NCBI GenBank assembly: GCA_030634605.1
Contig: DAOWAK010000065.1
Location: 1-6,951 of the forward strand
DNA from: Sedimentisphaerales bacterium
GTDB lineage: Bacteria; Planctomycetota; Phycisphaerae; Sedimentisphaerales; SM23-30
Direction: 5' to 3'
Length of the DNA stretch: 6,951 nucleotides
Shown here: positions 1-6,814 of the stretch, in pieces
How the letters are laid out: every line of letters begins with the position of its first letter
Position numbering within the stretch: the first letter of the stretch is position 1
Notes under the pieces: model-generated
Database searches by the model: none
Seen by the model: the letters and a program-made list of their open reading frames with translations, nothing else
Told to the model about the DNA's origin: nothing
Made by a program: the position numbers and the translations under genes

Positions 1-1
1 A

Positions 2-961
2 TTTCGCCTGAGGCAATACTCAGGCCGGCTCTCTCAACAGGGAATAACCGTGCGGGAACACATTCCCTTTTTTGAAAAAAGTTGCGGCCTGCCCAGCCCC
101 TTCAAAATGGCCGCCCGCATTCCCGCCATTTTCTCCAGCCGCGACGCCGACCTTCTCTGGCTCGGCAAAGAACTGGTCCAGGGCTACCAGACATTCGAAC
201 GCCTGCTCCCCCGCCCCAGATTGCTGGACGTCGATGACGCCATCTGGAACAACTGGCCCTTCGGCCGCCGGGCCGCCAAAAGCATCGCCAAAGCCATGGA
301 CGCCATGGTCGTCGGCAACACCTACCTGGCTAATTACTTCGAAAAATTCTGCAAAAACATCTCCATTGTGCCCACCGCTATCGACCTCGACCGCTACACC
401 CTCAGACCGACGCCATCCTCCGAACCGGAAAAATTTATAATCGGATGGACCGGTCTGGCCTGCAACTACAAATACCTCAGCCAAATCGAACCCGCACTAC
501 GCCGGTTTCTTGACGATCACGAACGAGCCGAAATTCAGGTGATCTCCAACCACCCCTGGAAGCATACCTTGCTCCGGCCCGAAAAAGTCCGCTTCATCCC
601 CTGGAGCCCGGACAACGAAGCAACCGCTCTTCATGCCATGTCCGTTGGAATCATGCCCCTGCCGGACGACAAATGGGCTCGAGGTAAGTGCAGCTTCAAG
701 ATGCTCCAGTACATGGCTGTGGGACTGCCCGTAATCGCCTCCCCGGTCGGCATGAATATCGACGTGCTCAAAAAAGGAAATTGCGGATTTGGCCCCGAAT
801 CGGACGCCGCCTGGTACGACGCCTTAAAAAACCTGCATGACAACTGGTCACAGCAAATTGAAATGGGAAAAATCGGCCATCAGATAGTGCAAAAATTCTA
901 CAATGCTGATTTGGTCGCCAGCCAGTTAGCTTCGATTTTCAAAAAAACCGCCGGCATCTAG
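2..961 (+). CDS. GT-B fold glycosyltransferase (GT4-like), 5' end cut by window edge
   Basis: Cytoplasmic glycosyltransferase that probably transfers a sugar from a nucleotide donor to a glycan or lipid-linked acceptor. The frame is open from base 2 with no stop before the GTG at 50. The codons upstream of that GTG read FRLRQYSGRLSQQGI, the usual helix after the first Rossmann strand in this family, so GTG 50 is internal and about 15-25 residues are missing. Counting from base 2 (319 residues), the N-terminal domain has LLDVDDAIW at 74-82, VGN at 104-106 and VPTAID at 123-128. The C-terminal donor domain begins near IGWTG (147-151) and carries KCSFKMLQYMAVGLPV at 229-244, followed by SPVG. 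This is the variant in which LQYMA replaces the catalytic-loop LEAMA, so the GT4 EX7E glutamates are absent. The gene ends in TAG and converges on the next gene with a 25-bp gap. Acceptor and sugar cannot be read from sequence. Confidence 0.92.
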   Translation, partial: FRLRQYSGRLSQQGITVREHIPFFEKSCGLPSPFKMAARIPAIFSSRDADLLWLGKELVQGYQTFERLLPRPRLLDVDDAIWNNWPFGRRAAKSIAKAMDAMVVGNTYLANYFEKFCKNISIVPTAIDLDRYTLRPTPSSEPEKFIIGWTGLACNYKYLSQIEPALRRFLDDHERAEIQVISNHPWKHTLLRPEKVRFIPWSPDNEATALHAMSVGIMPLPDDKWARGKCSFKMLQYMAVGLPVIASPVGMNIDVLKKGNCGFGPESDAAWYDALKNLHDNWSQQIEMGKIGHQIVQKFYNADLVASQLASIFKKTAGI

Positions 962-962
962 C

Positions 963-986
963 ATTCATCAAGCCCGGCTCGTGAAT
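963..986. terminator. Possible bidirectional terminator between convergent genes
   Basis: The 25-bp gap between the two convergent stop codons is almost filled by an imperfect palindrome. ATTCA (963-967) pairs with TGAAT (982-986), and an inner AGC/GCT closes on a CCG loop. On the plus strand the sequence beyond is T-rich. On the minus strand a run of seven T lies about a dozen bases beyond. The stem is short and interrupted, so this is a weak candidate resting mainly on position. Confidence 0.22.
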
Positions 987-2108
987 TTAGACTTGTTTGC
1001 TTTTGATCAGTTTCCTGAAAATTTCTTTATACTGCTCAACAATTTTGGTTATGTCGTGATTTTCCTCGGCATATCGCCGACCATTTCGACCCAACTCTTC
1101 CGCCCAAGCACCTTCAGTCATCTCCCCCAGCTTCTTCACCATCAACTCCCAATCCCCACCCACACATCGACCACAATTGTACCGCCCCAAAAAATTATCC
1201 GGATTCACATTCAGCGATAGTATCGCTGCCCCGCTCCCGCAGGCCTGAATAAAAGTGTTCGGAAATCCCTCCGAATCGCTGGTATTGACCAGCACCTTCG
1301 CCCGCTGAAAATATCCTCCAACCTCATGAAATCCCACCCGTGGCAAAAACTTCAGATTCCCCACCTCATCCGCCGCCCGACGCAATTGGCCATAACCGCT
1401 ATCCCCCGTCGCCTCCTGACATATCATTACAAATTTTTCTTTGGAAAACAACTTTGCCAGCTTAATAAACAGTTCTGGTTTTTTAAAATCTGCTGTTCGC
1501 CCCACCCACAAAATTGATTCTCTCCCCTGCGCAGCATCCTGTCCCGGCAAACGATGACCATTGGGAATCACCCTGGATTCCACGCCTGTAGTTTCCTCAA
1601 GTAACCTCGCATCATCACCATTCTGCGCAAAAACCGCACTCCCCTGACGTAGCGACCAGGTAAAAGCTTTTCCCAGAAACCGATGACGTCTAAGATAAGT
1701 ACCATCACATTCATAGCGATGAGCTGTTCGATAAACAAATCTACAACTATTGTTTTTACAAAACCTCGCCACCAGCGGTGTGCCGGCAGACGCCGTCTTC
1801 ATCATGTAAATCTGTGCGTCAGCACGTTTCAGTGCCTTCCATATTGCAAAAGCTCCCAACAGCGAATTCCGATTAAAATTAACACTTTTAATCAACTCAA
1901 CGTTTTCACGCTTTTCAATATCCAGCTGCCCATAATCCGCCACCACAAACGACACCCGGAAACCCTCATCCCTGGCCAACTCCGTCGCCAGGTAATAAAG
2001 GTCCACCTCCGAACCACCAAATACCGCTTCAACTTCCGAATTGAACAGCGGGTATGCTTTCGGCATAACAAAGCAAACGCTAACAGAATTTTGATTATCG
2101 TCGCTCAT
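987..2108 (-). CDS. GT4-type glycosyltransferase with EX7Q donor loop
   Basis: Soluble GT-B glycosyltransferase, probably adding one sugar during surface-glycan assembly. Counting from the ATG at 2108 (373 residues), the first strand is VSVCFVMP (9-16) and the acceptor-domain glycine loop is FGGSEVDLYYLA (30-41). RTAH is at 127-130 and IPNG at 181-184. The donor domain opens with ILWVGRTADFKKPE (199-212). The catalytic loop is NTSDSEGFPNTFIQA (275-289), followed by LSLNVNPD (297-304). Glu280 of the EX7E motif is present, but its partner is Gln288. Two starts are possible. TTG at 2123 overlaps the upstream TGA as TTGA, and ATG at 2108 lies 11 bp past that stop. Neither has a Shine-Dalgarno sequence. 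I prefer ATG because the five extra residues add nothing to the fold. The gene is last of the minus-strand set and probably translationally coupled to its upstream neighbour. Confidence 0.92.
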   Translation of the reverse strand: MSDDNQNSVSVCFVMPKAYPLFNSEVEAVFGGSEVDLYYLATELARDEGFRVSFVVADYGQLDIEKRENVELIKSVNFNRNSLLGAFAIWKALKRADAQIYMMKTASAGTPLVARFCKNNSCRFVYRTAHRYECDGTYLRRHRFLGKAFTWSLRQGSAVFAQNGDDARLLEETTGVESRVIPNGHRLPGQDAAQGRESILWVGRTADFKKPELFIKLAKLFSKEKFVMICQEATGDSGYGQLRRAADEVGNLKFLPRVGFHEVGGYFQRAKVLVNTSDSEGFPNTFIQACGSGAAILSLNVNPDNFLGRYNCGRCVGGDWELMVKKLGEMTEGAWAEELGRNGRRYAEENHDITKIVEQYKEIFRKLIKSKQV

Positions 2109-2119
2109 AGATAAATATT

Positions 2120-3235
2120 TCAATGGTGAATTATATCATGATAACAATCGATATACTGCCGGGCCACATTGCTCCAGGCAAATTGTTTAACTCGTCTGCC
2201 GGCCTTGGCACCCAAACTCTCCCTTAACTCAATAGAACCGACCAGCTTGCCCAGTTGCTCCTGAATGGCTTGTGCGTCCCGAGGTGGAACCAGCAAAGCT
2301 GCATCACCCACCACCTCCGGACAACCCCCAGCCGTGCTGGTAATTATCGCCGCCCCCGCCGCCATCGCTTCCAGCAGCACCGTAGGAAAATTCTCCGCCT
2401 CCGACGTAAAAATAAAAATCGAACTGGACTCATACAATTCAACAAACCGCCGATCCGCCCTGTCCAACCACCCCCAGAACTTCACCGGTACTCGGCTACC
2501 TTGCGCGATCCGTTTCAACTCCGCCAGAAAAGGCCCTTCTCCGATCACGTCCACCTGCCAGCCCTCAATATCCATGGACTTTATTGCTTCCAGGGCGTAC
2601 TGAAATCCTTTACGGGCCAGAATCCGCGAACACATCAAAATGCTCTTGGCCTTGGGCACCTGTTGATATTCAGGAACATCGATACCGTTGGGCACCACCC
2701 GCACCCGCGCCCGCTGACTGTGTGACAGGATTAATCCTTTCAACGACTCACTCGGCGAAATCAACATCCCCGCATGATGCACCAGGTAATGCCACGCCGG
2801 CGCAATCAACTTGTGATCCCGCCCAAACCGCTCCGGATTATAGCCCGGCACATCACTGCCGTGACAGGTAACCACAAACGGAATCCCACAGCACCGCGAC
2901 ACCAGATACGCCAGCGGCCCACCGGGAATCAGAAAATGACAATGAATAATATCATACCGATTCCGCCGCGCCAACCCCAGCGCCCGTGGCAAAGCTCCGG
3001 GCAGATACGTCGCCATTTCATGCGTGTGGCAGATATCCGCCTGCTTCCGCAAAGCCGGCGTACGATAAACCACCACCCCGTCAATCACTTCCCGCCCCGG
3101 CAATCCGCCAAATCCCATCGTCACCACATCCACCTGATGACCCAACTGCACCAAATGACGGCACAACTCAAAGCTCACCGGACTGGCCCCGCCGCCCACC
3201 GGCGGAAATTCATGATTTAACGTCAATATCTTCAT
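2120..3235 (-). CDS. GT4 family glycosyltransferase
   Basis: Retaining GT-B glycosyltransferase of the large GT4 group, 371 residues, a normal family length. MKILTLNHEFPPVGGGAS (1-18) is the canonical first strand and glycine-rich acceptor loop. HCHFLIPGG is at 98-106, CHGSDV at 124-129, SPSES at 160-164 and VPNGID at 181-186. The donor domain starts with CSRILARKGFQYALEA (202-217), has IGEGP at 231-235, and an intact EX7E pair at Glu281 and Glu289 within SEAENFPTVLLEAMAAG, followed by AGGCPEVV. These are the features of a catalytically competent GDP- or UDP-sugar transferase; the sugar cannot be deduced. ATG 3235 is the only sensible start because it sits directly on the first strand. No Shine-Dalgarno sequence precedes it. 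The stop overlaps the TTG of the next gene, and the upstream GT-C gene ends 53 bp away, so co-transcription is likely. Confidence 0.95.
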   Translation of the reverse strand: MKILTLNHEFPPVGGGASPVSFELCRHLVQLGHQVDVVTMGFGGLPGREVIDGVVVYRTPALRKQADICHTHEMATYLPGALPRALGLARRNRYDIIHCHFLIPGGPLAYLVSRCCGIPFVVTCHGSDVPGYNPERFGRDHKLIAPAWHYLVHHAGMLISPSESLKGLILSHSQRARVRVVPNGIDVPEYQQVPKAKSILMCSRILARKGFQYALEAIKSMDIEGWQVDVIGEGPFLAELKRIAQGSRVPVKFWGWLDRADRRFVELYESSSIFIFTSEAENFPTVLLEAMAAGAAIITSTAGGCPEVVGDAALLVPPRDAQAIQEQLGKLVGSIELRESLGAKAGRRVKQFAWSNVARQYIDCYHDIIHH

Positions 3236-3241
3236 AAAATC

Positions 3242-3269
3242 ATCATATCAGAATTGAAAAAACCGCCAA
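3242..3269 (-). promoter_or_regulatory. Candidate promoter giving a near-leaderless transcript
   Basis: On the minus strand, TTGGCG (3269-3264) is followed after 16 bp by TATGAT (3247-3242), one base from the TATAAT consensus. The hexamer ends 6 bp before the ATG at 3235. Initiation at the usual distance would therefore start at or next to the ATG, which would suit the lack of a Shine-Dalgarno sequence. The -35 match is only 4 of 6. AT-rich intergenic DNA gives such matches by chance, so this is suggestive only. Confidence 0.28.
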
Positions 3270-3288
3270 AATCCACAGCGATCTATCA

Positions 3289-5484
3289 TCATTCACTCAA
3301 CGAACCCTGGTATTCAAAAACGTGCATCGGCCAATCCGCCGATTTGTCCGGCTCGATCGGCCGGTAATTCTTCATCACATATTCCCGCAAAACCCCCATC
3401 GCTTCATGCCGGGCAACTTCATCCGCCGCCAACCGCTTCGCCTTTTCCTTATCCAGCGGGCCACCCTGACGATCCTTATTAGTCATATAGTTAATGCAAT
3501 ACTGCTCGACATATTTATTCAACAGCGGCCCAAATCGTGACAACTCCTCCAGACTCACATAACTGGTCAACTTACTCCGCACCGACGGCCGTAAATCGAA
3601 CACTCCCCGCTCCCGATCCTTCCAACGAGGCCACAAATCAAAAACCGGATGCTGATTATGCGGGAAATGCGGTTTCTGCGAATCAACAATATATTTCGGC
3701 GTATCCAGTTTCAGCGCATCCACCAAACGACGCATCTGCTCACTTAGCCTCTTCGGCTCCGTCACATGCATCTCACTCTCAAAAGCCTTCGGCACTGAAC
3801 TCAACCGCTGCGAACGAACATATATCCCCGGATACCATCCCCAAACATATATCTTATCATCCGGACCGGTTCTATCCTTAACAATATCAGCTACCCGCTC
3901 CCACACTGCACTACTCTGACCACGATTCCCGGCTTCCTTACATTTCTCAAACAAACCGTATCTTTTCTCGCCGTAATCGTTGCCGGTGTGAGCGCTCTTT
4001 TGAATGCCGCCAAAAACATGACCGCACATCACCGCCATGCAAATCAATCCAATCCCGCCCCCCACCAGCCACGGCATCTTGTTCGCCGAAAGTTTTAACC
4101 GCTTCGCATAAAGACCAATCACATAAGCACCCAGCATCGCACCCGAAGCCGTCAACGGCAAATAATACTGCTCGTAGCTCCGCGGACTGACCCACACCAA
4201 CGCCATATCCAGAATCCACCAGAGACCAAACAGCAACACAAATCGATCCACACCGCCACCTGCTTGCTCAGCAACTTCACCCTTTGCCGGCACAGGCTCA
4301 CCCTCTGATGCCTGCTTTGCCTCGGACTTACCCGACCGCCTCATAAAACAACCAATCAGCTTGACAATTCGTGCCACTATCGCACCCATTGCCAGACTGA
4401 TCGGCAATATCAGCACCCCATAAAATCGCATCACCGTCGGAAACTGCCGCCAAAATCCCGCCAACTCTCGGCTGCGCGCCACATAACTTTTACTTTTCTC
4501 ACCGGCCGCCACCGATTCGCTTGGCGGCTTCCCTATATCGCTCTTTTCCGCCGCTGCCGGCACCGCTGTATCACTTTTCGCCGATGGCTTCGCTGCCACT
4601 CTCGGCTTCTTGGCCGGCAAAATTACTTTCCAGACAAAATAATAAGGCCGCTGCATACGCACATCCGCCGCCGCCATCCAGATATTGATCGGGGCCACAC
4701 TGATCACCGCCCCCGTCAACAGCAGCACAATATCCATCCCCACCCGCTTAACGGTCCGATGCCTGAAAATCCCCTGAAATACCAAAAACACCCCTATCGC
4801 AACTCCCGCCGAAACACCCGTCGCCTTAAACAACGGTGCCCACGCCGCCAACGCTCCCGCCAGGACCGCCCACCACCATCGCCCCCCAAGCTGACGAAAC
4901 ACAAAACAGCACATCCCCATCATCATAATGGCGATCATGTACTGCTCCTTGACATTGCCGAACTTGGCAATTATCGGCGACGACAGATACAACGCCGCCA
5001 AAAACACCGACACCCCCCCTGCTAACGCCCCGTACAGCCGCCGCACCGTAAAGTACATAAACAACAACGCCCCGCCCTGCAGCAACATCTGTATCAGCTT
5101 GGGACCAAATTCTGAAAATCCAAACAGTCCCACCCCCAACATATTCACCAGCAGCGTGCCAATCTGCGCACTGGTTTTTTCCTCCACACCTATCTGGGCC
5201 CCCTCCAGAATATGATACGCCGAATACACATATGCACTGCTGTCAAACGGCCCGGGCGAATTGAACTCCACATATTTGCCCATCACAAACGGAACCACCG
5301 CCGGCACCAGCGACAACAAAACCACCACCAGCCCAATCACCTTTGTCGCTGACCAACGACTTGCCCCGCCAGCCAACGGCCTACGCATATCACCCGCCGA
5401 CCCCGCCGACCGACCGGTTCTCGACGAAGCCTTGTGTACTTTTCTACCACGCTTAACCAACAGCTCATCCCTTATCGCCGGCAC
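3289..5484 (-). CDS. Polytopic GT-C glycosyltransferase, ArnT/PMT-like (GT39/GT83 type)
   Basis: Inner-membrane glycosyltransferase expected to move a sugar from a polyprenyl-phosphate carrier to an acceptor on the outer face of the membrane. In the 731-residue reading, a basic N-terminus (about 1-45) precedes the first helix (46-68). The first external loop has FDSSAYVYSAYHILEG (80-95); Asp81 sits where PMT and ArnT proteins keep their catalytic acid. About 11-12 hydrophobic helices follow, at roughly 130-147, 153-175, 181-197, 223-240, 251-270, 352-372, 414-432, 445-460 and 471-491 among others. SPRSYEQYYLPL (433-444) and DKIYVWGWYPGIYVRS (543-558) are typical of this protein group. The soluble C-terminal part is about 240 residues. 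Two loops (291-340 and 383-412) are rich in Ala, Lys, Pro, Ser and Glu and look like insertions. The start is uncertain: GTG 5484, TTG 5460 (AAGGGA 7 bp upstream) and ATG 5388 are all in frame. It lies downstream of the GT2 gene that could supply its donor. Confidence 0.85.
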   Translation of the reverse strand: MPAIRDELLVKRGRKVHKASSRTGRSAGSAGDMRRPLAGGASRWSATKVIGLVVVLLSLVPAVVPFVMGKYVEFNSPGPFDSSAYVYSAYHILEGAQIGVEEKTSAQIGTLLVNMLGVGLFGFSEFGPKLIQMLLQGGALLFMYFTVRRLYGALAGGVSVFLAALYLSSPIIAKFGNVKEQYMIAIMMMGMCCFVFRQLGGRWWWAVLAGALAAWAPLFKATGVSAGVAIGVFLVFQGIFRHRTVKRVGMDIVLLLTGAVISVAPINIWMAAADVRMQRPYYFVWKVILPAKKPRVAAKPSAKSDTAVPAAAEKSDIGKPPSESVAAGEKSKSYVARSRELAGFWRQFPTVMRFYGVLILPISLAMGAIVARIVKLIGCFMRRSGKSEAKQASEGEPVPAKGEVAEQAGGGVDRFVLLFGLWWILDMALVWVSPRSYEQYYLPLTASGAMLGAYVIGLYAKRLKLSANKMPWLVGGGIGLICMAVMCGHVFGGIQKSAHTGNDYGEKRYGLFEKCKEAGNRGQSSAVWERVADIVKDRTGPDDKIYVWGWYPGIYVRSQRLSSVPKAFESEMHVTEPKRLSEQMRRLVDALKLDTPKYIVDSQKPHFPHNQHPVFDLWPRWKDRERGVFDLRPSVRSKLTSYVSLEELSRFGPLLNKYVEQYCINYMTNKDRQGGPLDKEKAKRLAADEVARHEAMGVLREYVMKNYRPIEPDKSADWPMHVFEYQGSLSE

Positions 5485-5528
5485 TATCCAAAATCGTAAC
5501 TGTTAACCGACCTGTTTCTCCACTCCTG

Positions 5529-5583
5529 TTCGTCATTCGTTATTCGTCATTGATTCGGCATTCTGGTTTCGTAATTCGTCATT
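5529..5583. repeat. Cluster of TTCG(T/G)CATT short repeats
   Basis: The 142-bp gap between the GT-C and GT2 genes contains four near-copies of a 9-mer: TTCGTCATT at 5529, 5543 and 5575, and TTCGGCATT at 5554. Degenerate spacers such as CGTTA and GTTTCGTAA lie between them. Spacing is irregular (14, 11 and 21 bp), so this is neither a CRISPR array nor a clean tandem repeat. From memory, ATTCGTCATTCG-type tracts recur between genes of many uncultivated bacteria. The copies could be operators or slippage-derived spacer DNA; the sequence alone does not decide. Confidence 0.6.
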
Positions 5584-5626
5584 AAATAAATGATCATTCA
5601 GATGCGTGAACGCTTACTTTATCTAG

Positions 5627-6619
5627 CTACCCCGATAATTCAGAATCCTCACCCGCCCCGTCAGGCTCAAAAATCTCCCGAATTATATACGTCGGCTTAT
5701 TCTGAGATTCATGATAGGTCCGGCACACCATTTCCGCCAGCAATCCCATCAAAAGAAACTGTACACTCATAATTATCAACAGCATCGTCAGGGTCAGTAA
5801 CGGATTCTTATTCATAGCCAAATGCTGAATATGGATAAACTTCTGATACAGCACTATCAGCCCGCTTATAATCGCCCCTAAAAAACTCAACACCCCGAAC
5901 CCACCAAAAACATGAATCGGTTTGGTACTGAATTTCCCCAAAAATTTCACCGTCACCAAATCCAGAATCACTTTCAGCGTCCGACTCAATCCATATTTCG
6001 TCTGCCCCCGCAGCCGGGGCCGATGATTCACCTCCATCTCCGTTACCCGCGCACCAGACCAAAATGCCAACGCCGGAATAAACCGATGCATCTCGCCATA
6101 CAGATTCAGATTCTCAATAATCTCTCGCCGATAAGCCTTCAGCGAGCAGCCGTAGTCATGCAGCTTAACACTCGTCATCACCCCAATAACGTAATTGGCA
6201 ATCCAGGACGGCAGCTTCCGCGTCAACAGAGTATCCTTGCGATCCCGCCGCCAGCCGCTCACCACATCGTACCCCTCTTCCAGCTTCGCAACCAACTTCG
6301 GAATATCCGCCGGATCGTTCTGCAAATCGCCATCCATCGGCACAATTATATCACCGCGGGCATGGTCAAAGCCCGCCGCCATCGCCGCCGTCTGACCAAA
6401 ATTCCGCCGAAACTGAATAATCCGCAAAAACCCATTGCTCCCCTGCAGCCCCAGAAACTTCTCCACCGTATTGTCCGTGCTACCGTCGTCCACTATCAGA
6501 ACTTCATAATCCCACTCCGACTGAGATATCACTTCCGATAACGCTTCCACCAACGGCTCCACGTTCTCACTCTCTCTAAAGACCGGTATCACCACAGAAA
6601 TTTTCGCTTTAGCTTTCAA
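5627..6619 (-). CDS. GT2 polyprenyl-phosphate-hexose synthase-like transferase (DPM1/GtrB type)
   Basis: Membrane-anchored GT-A enzyme of family 2, likely transferring a hexose (such as glucose or mannose) from a nucleotide sugar to polyprenyl phosphate on the cytoplasmic face. Counting from TTG 6619 (330 residues), ISVVIPVFRESENVEPLVEA (7-26) opens the domain. VDDGSTD is at 43-49, and the metal-binding DGD lies within DGDLQNDP at 96-103. SGWRRDRKD is at 121-129, YGCSLKAYRRE at 156-166 and RLRGQTKYG at 202-210. Two membrane helices follow (about 236-258 and 274-297), and the tail carries YHESQNKPTYIIRE (302-315), typical of bacterial DPM1-like proteins. The frame is open to an ATG at 6703, but I choose TTG 6619: GGAGAG sits 8 bp upstream, the protein then begins MKAKAKISVVIP as in the family, and the extra 28 codons are mostly palindromic repeat. 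It is first of the minus-strand set. The product is a probable donor for the adjacent GT-C protein. Confidence 0.92.
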   Translation of the reverse strand: MKAKAKISVVIPVFRESENVEPLVEALSEVISQSEWDYEVLIVDDGSTDNTVEKFLGLQGSNGFLRIIQFRRNFGQTAAMAAGFDHARGDIIVPMDGDLQNDPADIPKLVAKLEEGYDVVSGWRRDRKDTLLTRKLPSWIANYVIGVMTSVKLHDYGCSLKAYRREIIENLNLYGEMHRFIPALAFWSGARVTEMEVNHRPRLRGQTKYGLSRTLKVILDLVTVKFLGKFSTKPIHVFGGFGVLSFLGAIISGLIVLYQKFIHIQHLAMNKNPLLTLTMLLIIMSVQFLLMGLLAEMVCRTYHESQNKPTYIIREIFEPDGAGEDSELSG

Positions 6620-6627
6620 AAATATCG

Positions 6628-6633
6628 CTCTCC
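6628..6633 (-). promoter_or_regulatory. Ribosome binding site that fixes the GT2 start at TTG 6619
   Basis: The minus strand reads GGAGAG at 6633-6628, with 8 bases before TTG at 6619-6617. It is the strongest Shine-Dalgarno sequence in the window, since the other minus-strand genes have little or none. It lies 11 bp outside the palindromic element ending at 6645, so it belongs to the gene rather than the repeat. Confidence 0.7.
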
Positions 6634-6644
6634 ATAGTTTGCCA

Positions 6645-6805
6645 TTAGAGCACTTTAATATTTCCTGCTCGTCTTTAGGCCCTCGTGAGGACGAGGCTGG
6701 CAAAGAAGATTACGCAGCAATATTAAAATATTGCGAGTAAATCTGATGCCGCCAGCCAAAGCCGCAACCGGCTTAAAGCGAGCACGAAAAATTAAATTGC
6801 TCTAA
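6645..6805. repeat. 161-bp long palindromic element with side hairpins (MITE-like)
   Basis: The element is an almost continuous imperfect inverted repeat. The outer arms 6645-6671 and 6779-6805 match at 24 of 27 positions, starting TTAGAGCA and ending TGCTCTAA, and the match continues through CTTTA(G/A)GC. Inside, GGCTGGC (6695-6701) pairs with GCCAGCC (6751-6757). AGATTAC (6707-6713) pairs with GTAAATCT (6737-6744). The centre GCAATATT-AA-AATATTGC (6717-6734) is perfect. Each half carries its own small hairpin: CTCGT-GAGG-ACGAG (6682-6695) on the left and GCCG-CAAC-CGGC (6761-6772) on the right. The folded strand would be a branched cruciform. A TA dinucleotide lies next to each end (6646-6647 and 6803-6804), compatible with TA-targeting (IS630/Tc1-mariner type) mobilisation. 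It has no coding capacity, so it would depend on a transposase elsewhere, if it moves at all. Confidence 0.85.
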
Positions 6806-6814
6806 ATCCGTAGT

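Noticed and set aside
20..484. Antisense open frame of 154 codons on the minus strand
   Set aside because: It lies opposite the clearly recognisable glycosyltransferase at 2-961 and has no family-like sequence; it is a shadow of C-rich coding DNA.
50..961. GTG at 50 as the true start of the first gene
   Set aside because: The frame is open to base 2, and the upstream codons encode a family-typical helix (RLRQYSGRLSQQGI), so the gene is cut by the window edge.
2255..3237. Several plus-strand open frames of 83-156 codons
   Set aside because: All sit antisense to the GT4 gene with intact motifs and have Arg/Pro/His-rich translations typical of shadow frames.
5529..5583. CRISPR array
   Set aside because: Repeat units are only 9 bp, spacing is irregular, and there are no unique spacers of uniform length and no cas genes.
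5589..5613. Rho-independent terminator after the GT2 gene
   Set aside because: AATGATCATT (5589-5598) and GCGT-GA-ACGC (5604-5613) are short and weak, and no T-run directly follows on the minus strand.
5912..6541. Plus-strand open frame of 209 codons
   Set aside because: It is antisense to the GT2 catalytic domain, and its Arg/Gln/His-rich translation resembles no fold; strand skew explains its length.
6645..6805. tRNA or other known structured RNA gene
   Set aside because: The branched fold superficially recalls a cloverleaf, but arm lengths, the AT-rich 18-bp centre and the absence of T-loop or anticodon features do not fit a tRNA.
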